Positions 59,455-64,000 of a stretch of DNA of 64,000 bases are shown one piece after another. Origin of the DNA: Streptomyces antioxidans (GTDB lineage Bacteria; Actinomycetota; Actinomycetes; Streptomycetales; Streptomycetaceae); contig NZ_LAKD02000032.1 in assembly GCF_000968685.2 (NCBI RefSeq), forward strand, positions 62,001 through 126,000, given 5' to 3'. The position numbers and the translations under genes are program-made. Each line of letters begins with the position of its first letter. Position 1 is the first letter of the stretch. The notes beneath the pieces are model-generated. The model was not told the DNA's origin. It worked only from the letters and a program-made list of their open reading frames with translations, and did no database searches.

Positions 59455-62325
59455 CTAGAGCGTCTGGCGCCGCACCAGCTCGTGCAGCTTGCCGCCCGCG
59501 ATGGCCATCAGCTCGGCCGGGGCACCCTGCTCCACGATCCGGCCGTCCTCCATGACCAGGACGCGGTCGGCGTCCATGACGGTCGACAGCCGGTGGGCGA
59601 TCACCAGCCGGCTGGCGTTGAGCCGCCGGGTGCTGTCGATGACGATGCGCTGGGTCTCGTTGTCCAGGGCACTGGTGGCCTCGTCGAAGAAGAGGACGCG
59701 CGGACGGCGGATCAGCGCCTGGGCGATCATCAGCCGCTGCCGCTGGCCGCCGGAGATGGCGCCACTGCCGGAGATCATGGTCTGCAGCCCCATGGGCATC
59801 TGCCGGATGTCCTCGGCCAGACCCGCCAGTTCGGCGGCCTCCATGGCCTCCTCGGGGGTGTACGGCTCGGCGCCGCGGATGCAGTCGAGGATCGTACCGC
59901 CCAGGGGCTGGGCGTTCTGGAGTACCACCCCGCACTGGCGGCGCACGGCCGCCTGGTCGAGTGCGGCGAGGTCCTGGCCGTCGTAGAGCACACTGCCGGA
60001 CACCGGCCGTTCGAAGCCGATGAGCAACCGCAGCAGGGTCGACTTGCCGCAGCCACTGGGACCCACGACGGCCACGAACTCGCCCGGCCGGATCTCCAGC
60101 GAGACGTCGTCGAGCACCAGCGGCCCGTCGTCGCCGTAGCGGAAGGTGAGGTTTCTGGCCCGGAGGTCGCCGGAGAGCCGCCCCGGCTGGGCACTGCCGC
60201 CGCGCACCTCGGGTGGCTCGTCCAGGATCGGCTTGACCTGCTCGAACATGGGCAGGACCGCCACCGCGGAGACCAGGGAGTTGGTGAGCTGGGTGAGGGA
60301 GGTGAGCAGCATGGTCACCGAGGTGTTGAAGGTCAGGAAGGCGCCCGCCGACATGCTCCCCCGCGCCGGACCGGCCAGCAGCATGAACACCGCGAGGGAG
60401 ACCAGCGGAAGGTAGACGGAGTCCAGCACCTGGGTGAGGTTCTTGATGCGCCCGGTGCGCTGGTGCAGATCGCGGGAGTGGGCGAAGCCACGGGCCCAGG
60501 CCGCGTAGGCGAAGTTCTCGGCCGCGGCGACCCGCAGCTTGGGCAGCCCGCGCAGGGTCTGGAACGCCTGGTTGTTGAGCTTGTTCTCGCTCTCCACCAG
60601 CCGTCGCTGCCAGCGCACCTGCCACAGCCCCATGCCGAGGAAGACCCCGGAGACCACCAGCAGTACGGCGATCACCGCGAGCGCCAGGGAGGCGCTGTAG
60701 TACAGCAGCAGGGCGAGGTTCATCACGCCCACGGTCCCGGCCTGGAGGACCGTCGGGGCGATCCCGGACATCACCCGGCGCATGGTGCTGATGCCCAGGG
60801 CCGCGCTGGCCAGCTCTCCGGTGGAGCGCTGGGCGAAGAAGGTGGTGGGCAGCCGCAGCAGCCGGTCCCACACCGCGGGCTGGAGGGTGGACTCCAGCCG
60901 CCCCTCCAGGCGCAGCAGGGTCAGGTTCTGCAGCAGCATGAAGGCGGCCGCCACGACACCGGCCACGATCAGGGCCAGGGAGATCTGGACGATGGGGCTC
61001 TTCTCGGCACGGGGTACGTAGCCGCCCAGCACCTGGCCGGTGGCGAGCGGCACCAGCGCGCCGAGCGCCACCGTCACCAGCCCGCTGATCAGGAGGTTGC
61101 GGACGTCCCCCGCGGCGCCGCGCACGCTGAAGCGCATCAGCCGCCACACCGTCATCGGCCGGTCGGGCAGCGGACGGTAGAACATCACTCCCCGCGGCTC
61201 GAACTCCTCCGCGTTGCCGCCGCCCACCCGGATCCGCAGGCCGGAGGCGGGGTTGACCGCCTCGTACCGGCCGCGCCGCCACAGCAGCGCCACCGGGGCC
61301 CCGGACTTGGCGCGGTAGCCCACCAGCGGTCCGGTGTCCTCCCGCCACCACTGGCCCTCGAGGCGGACGGCGCGGGTGCGGATCCGGGCGTGGGCGGCGA
61401 TGCGCTCCACCGGGTCCGTACGGTCGTCGATGGCGCGGCCCCTCGGCGGGTCGGGCAGGGTGATCCCGGCGGCCTCCGCCACGGCGCGGCACACCCCGTG
61501 CACGGCGTCGTCGGTGCTCTCCTCCGACGGCCGCCGGTCCCGCCGGGGCCCTCCGATGGAGGCGATCAGCGCCTGGTCGGCGCGGGTGCGCACGGCCTCT
61601 CCGGCCCGGATACCGGCCGCCGTACGGTCGGCGTGGGCCCGCTCCATGGTCTCGATCCAGCGGTCCACGGCGGTGCCGAGGCGGTACTGCTGGTTGACCA
61701 TCCGCTGCCACAGCGCACCGTCGATCAGCAGGTCACCGGCGGCCTGGGCGCTGTACTCGGCGCCGTAGCGCACACTGCCGGGCGGCACCGGGAGCCAGAG
61801 CAGGTCCTCGTCGGCCGCCTCCGCCTCGGACGCGGCCCCGCCGTCCAGCGGGGCCTGGAAGAGGACGCCGAGGCTGCGGCTGACCCCGAGCGCCACCGCG
61901 TGTTCCAGCGGGGTGGGCGGGGTGTCCTGGAATCCGCCGCCGTACGTGGCGTACGGATCGCCGGACTGGCCGGTGCCGTACGCGTCGTGGGCCTCCGGGC
62001 GGTACAGCTCGCGCAGCGGGATGCGGCGCACCAGACAGTCCTGCGAGGGCCGGCCCAGCAGGGTGTGGCGCGGCCCCTCGACCGGGCCGGGGAGCGCCGC
62101 GCCCGTCTCCAGGCGGCCGAGGAAGTGCCACTGCCCCTCCTCGGCGGCGTCCACCGCGAAGAGGTCCAGGGCGCCGCCGACGACGAGCCAGAGCACCTGC
62201 GGGCCCTCCAGCGGGAGGCTGCGCAGCCCGGCGCAGTCGACGGGCGTGCCGAGGGCGCCCAGCGCCTGGACCACCGCGTCGCCGCCGTCCGCGGCCACCG
62301 CCGCGGCCGGGTGAACGGACGCCAT
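59455..62325 (-). CDS. NHLP-type bacteriocin-export ABC transporter, permease/ATPase subunit
   Basis: Predicted product is 956 residues, much longer than a plain ABC half-transporter. About 400 N-terminal residues form a soluble region, including a stretch similar to the partner-like insert of NHLM exporters (RLEGQWWREDTGPLVGYR). A six-helix ABC membrane domain follows (about 415-690). The ATPase has Walker A GPSGCGKST, signature SGGQRQR and Walker B VLFFDEAT. This layout matches the second subunit of the NHLP/NHLM exporter pair, which secretes leader-processed ribosomal peptides. It starts one base after the stop of the partner gene, with GGAG inside that gene's last codons, so the two are translationally coupled. 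Confidence 0.88.
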   Translation of the reverse strand: MASVHPAAAVAADGGDAVVQALGALGTPVDCAGLRSLPLEGPQVLWLVVGGALDLFAVDAAEEGQWHFLGRLETGAALPGPVEGPRHTLLGRPSQDCLVRRIPLRELYRPEAHDAYGTGQSGDPYATYGGGFQDTPPTPLEHAVALGVSRSLGVLFQAPLDGGAASEAEAADEDLLWLPVPPGSVRYGAEYSAQAAGDLLIDGALWQRMVNQQYRLGTAVDRWIETMERAHADRTAAGIRAGEAVRTRADQALIASIGGPRRDRRPSEESTDDAVHGVCRAVAEAAGITLPDPPRGRAIDDRTDPVERIAAHARIRTRAVRLEGQWWREDTGPLVGYRAKSGAPVALLWRRGRYEAVNPASGLRIRVGGGNAEEFEPRGVMFYRPLPDRPMTVWRLMRFSVRGAAGDVRNLLISGLVTVALGALVPLATGQVLGGYVPRAEKSPIVQISLALIVAGVVAAAFMLLQNLTLLRLEGRLESTLQPAVWDRLLRLPTTFFAQRSTGELASAALGISTMRRVMSGIAPTVLQAGTVGVMNLALLLYYSASLALAVIAVLLVVSGVFLGMGLWQVRWQRRLVESENKLNNQAFQTLRGLPKLRVAAAENFAYAAWARGFAHSRDLHQRTGRIKNLTQVLDSVYLPLVSLAVFMLLAGPARGSMSAGAFLTFNTSVTMLLTSLTQLTNSLVSAVAVLPMFEQVKPILDEPPEVRGGSAQPGRLSGDLRARNLTFRYGDDGPLVLDDVSLEIRPGEFVAVVGPSGCGKSTLLRLLIGFERPVSGSVLYDGQDLAALDQAAVRRQCGVVLQNAQPLGGTILDCIRGAEPYTPEEAMEAAELAGLAEDIRQMPMGLQTMISGSGAISGGQRQRLMIAQALIRRPRVLFFDEATSALDNETQRIVIDSTRRLNASRLVIAHRLSTVMDADRVLVMEDGRIVEQGAPAELMAIAGGKLHELVRRQTL

Positions 62326-62326
62326 G

Positions 62327-64000
62327 TCAGTGCTCCTTCATCAGCTCGGCGTACGGGCCCCCGGCGGCGGCGAGGTCCTCGTGCCGGCCGCGTTCGACCA
62401 CCGTGCCGCGGTTCAGGACGAGGATCTCGTCGCTGTCCCGTACGGTGCTGAGCCGGTGGGCGATCACCACACACGCACAGCCGCGGCGGCGCAGGTTGTC
62501 CATGACGAGCTGCTCGGTCCGGGCGTCCAGGGCGCTGGTGACCTCGTCCAGCACCAGCACACTGGGGCGGCGCACCAGGGCGCGGGCGATCTCAAGACGC
62601 TGCCGCTGGCCGCCGGAGAAGTTGCGGCCGTCCTGCTCCACCCGGCAGTGGATCCCCTCCGGGCGCCGTGCGATCACATCGTCGTAGAGCGCGGCGTCCC
62701 GCAGGGCCTCTACCACCGCCTCGTCCGGGATCGAGGGGTCCCACAGCGCCACGTTGTCCCGCACGGTCCCCTCGAACAGGAAGATCTCCTGGTCGACGAA
62801 GGAGACGGAGGCGGCCAGGGCGCCGCGGGGGATGTCCTCCAGGCGCTGTCCGTCGATCCGGATCACCCCCTCCCAGGGGGTGTAGAGGCCGGAGACGAGC
62901 CGGGAGACGGTGGACTTGCCGCTGCCGGAGGCGCCGACCAGCGCCACCTGCCGGCCGGGGCCGACGAACAGCGAGAAGTCGCGCAGCAGCGGCTCGTCCA
63001 GCGGGTTGTAGCCGAAGGTGATGTTCTCCAGGGTCACCTGCCCGGTGAGACGGCGGGTGTCCTCGCGCGGTTCGTCGCGGGTGTAGAGGGAGTCCACCGG
63101 GAAGTTCTCCACGTCCTTGAGCCGGGCCACGTCGGCGGAGAAGTCCTGGATGCGCCCGGCCACTCCGTTGAGCCGGGTGATGGGCGCGGTGAAGCGGGTC
63201 ACCAGCGCCTGGAAGGCCACCAGCAGACCGATGGAGATGTGGCCGTCGACGGCCCGCAGCCCGCCGATCCAGAGGATGAGGGCGCTGTTGAGCGTGGCGA
63301 GGGTGGGGGCGACCACGGCCAGTACGGAGCTCGGCACCCCCAGGCGCTGCTGCTCCTCCAGGGTGATGGCGTGCTGACCGGCCCAGCGGCGGAAGTAGCC
63401 CGCCTCGCCACCGGTGGCCTTCACCGTCTCGATGAGCTGGAGACCGGTGTACGAGGTGGTGGTCAGCCGCGCGGTGTCGGCCCGCAGCTTCTGCGTCCTG
63501 GTGGCCCGCAGCCGCACCACCACCCGTATCGCCACCACGTTGAGCAGCGCCAACCCGATGCCGACGCCGGTGAGTTGGGGATCGTAGGTCCACAGCAGCA
63601 CGGCGTAGAGCACCACTACGACCCCGTCGACGGCCGCCGCGGCCAGATCGCGGGCCAGCGTCTCGGCCACGGTGTCGTTGGAGCGCAGCCGCTGGACCAG
63701 GTCGGCCGGGCTGCGCTGGGCGAAGAAGGTGACGGGCAGCCGCAGCAGATGGCGCAGGAAGCGTGCGCTGCTGAGGGTGGAGGAGATGATGCGCCCGCGC
63801 AGCAGGTTGGCCTGTTGGACACCGGTCAGCAGGGCGGTGAGGACCACCGCCACGGCCATGGACGCGAACAGCGGCCGCAGTGTCGAGTCCTGGCCGGCGA
63901 TCAGGAAGGTGTCGATGTAGGTGCGGCTGAGCGCCGGGACCGCGGCCCCCACCGCCACCAGCAACAGGCTGGCGAGCAGTGACGCGAGCAGGGTGCCGGT
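62327..64000 (-). CDS. NHLP-type bacteriocin-export ABC transporter, first subunit (5' end outside the window)
   Basis: The visible 557 codons are open to the right edge, so the start and N-terminus are missing. What is seen is an ABC membrane domain (TFFAQRSPADLVQRLRSND is a typical coupling region) and a complete ATPase: Walker A GASGSGKST, signature SGGQRQR, Walker B VLVLDEVTSALD. In the NHLP family the first subunit also has an N-terminal C39 cysteine peptidase that cuts the leader peptide after a double-Gly motif; it would lie beyond 64000. Together with the second subunit it forms the exporter of a ribosomally made peptide whose precursor and modification genes should be further right. 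Confidence 0.86.
   Translation of the reverse strand, partial: TGTLLASLLASLLLVAVGAAVPALSRTYIDTFLIAGQDSTLRPLFASMAVAVVLTALLTGVQQANLLRGRIISSTLSSARFLRHLLRLPVTFFAQRSPADLVQRLRSNDTVAETLARDLAAAAVDGVVVVLYAVLLWTYDPQLTGVGIGLALLNVVAIRVVVRLRATRTQKLRADTARLTTTSYTGLQLIETVKATGGEAGYFRRWAGQHAITLEEQQRLGVPSSVLAVVAPTLATLNSALILWIGGLRAVDGHISIGLLVAFQALVTRFTAPITRLNGVAGRIQDFSADVARLKDVENFPVDSLYTRDEPREDTRRLTGQVTLENITFGYNPLDEPLLRDFSLFVGPGRQVALVGASGSGKSTVSRLVSGLYTPWEGVIRIDGQRLEDIPRGALAASVSFVDQEIFLFEGTVRDNVALWDPSIPDEAVVEALRDAALYDDVIARRPEGIHCRVEQDGRNFSGGQRQRLEIARALVRRPSVLVLDEVTSALDARTEQLVMDNLRRRGCACVVIAHRLSTVRDSDEILVLNRGTVVERGRHEDLAAAGGPYAELMKEH

Noticed and set aside
57832..62451. A 1,539-codon open frame on the + strand over the DHA2 and ABC genes
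   Set aside because: It overlaps three clear transporter frames in other phases and its translation is low-complexity Arg/Gly/Gln with no recognisable fold.

Overview
The window is very GC-rich, uses GTG and TTG starts freely, has rare TTA codons, and carries MbtH, SAV2177-type methyltransferase, HelR and NHLP-exporter families together. This points to a Streptomyces or close relative. No rRNA, tRNA, CRISPR array or insertion sequence was recognised.

Left part (1-44050), all on the + strand: a nonribosomal peptide cluster. Two co-oriented genes look like a copper amine oxidase split in two, an N-terminal accessory part (61-879) and a catalytic part (894-2147). Next is a stand-alone beta-lactamase/penicillin-binding-protein-like serine hydrolase (2206-3567) of the kind that acts as a trans-acting macrocyclase. 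Two giant NRPS genes (3699-22328 and 22340-42436) follow. They encode ten modules: A-T / C-A-T-E / C-A-T-E / C-A-T-E / C-A-T // C-A-T-E / C-A-T / C-A-T-E / C-A-T / C-A-T-E. The assembly line ends in an epimerisation domain and has no thioesterase, so the PBP-type hydrolase is the natural candidate for release and head-to-tail cyclisation. An MFS exporter overlaps NRPS2 by four bases, an MbtH-like protein follows, and a strong hairpin (44012-44045) closes the unit. The inferred product is a cyclic decapeptide with six D residues (positions 2, 3, 4, 6, 8 and 10): Val at 3 and 9, Thr at 7, probably basic residues at 6 and 8, similar hydrophobic residues at 1, 5 and 10, and an unresolved pair at 2 and 4.

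Middle part (44153-50659): a SAV2177-type methyltransferase, a P450-ferredoxin pair divergent from a TetR gene across a perfect 16-bp palindrome, a large discoidin plus SMI1/KNR4 protein, and an SRPBCC protein. The macrocyclase has a TTA codon at position 2 and the P450 has one at position 34, which suggests bldA dependence for both.

Right part (50722-64000): a HelR-like RNA polymerase-associated helicase, a decayed quinone oxidoreductase facing a truncated TetR fragment across a 22-bp direct repeat, a secreted CAP-domain protein, a GT39-like membrane protein, a TetR/DHA2-MFS divergent pair, and two NHLP-type bacteriocin-exporter ABC genes that run off the right edge. The last two probably mark the end of a second, ribosomal-peptide cluster that continues outside the window.
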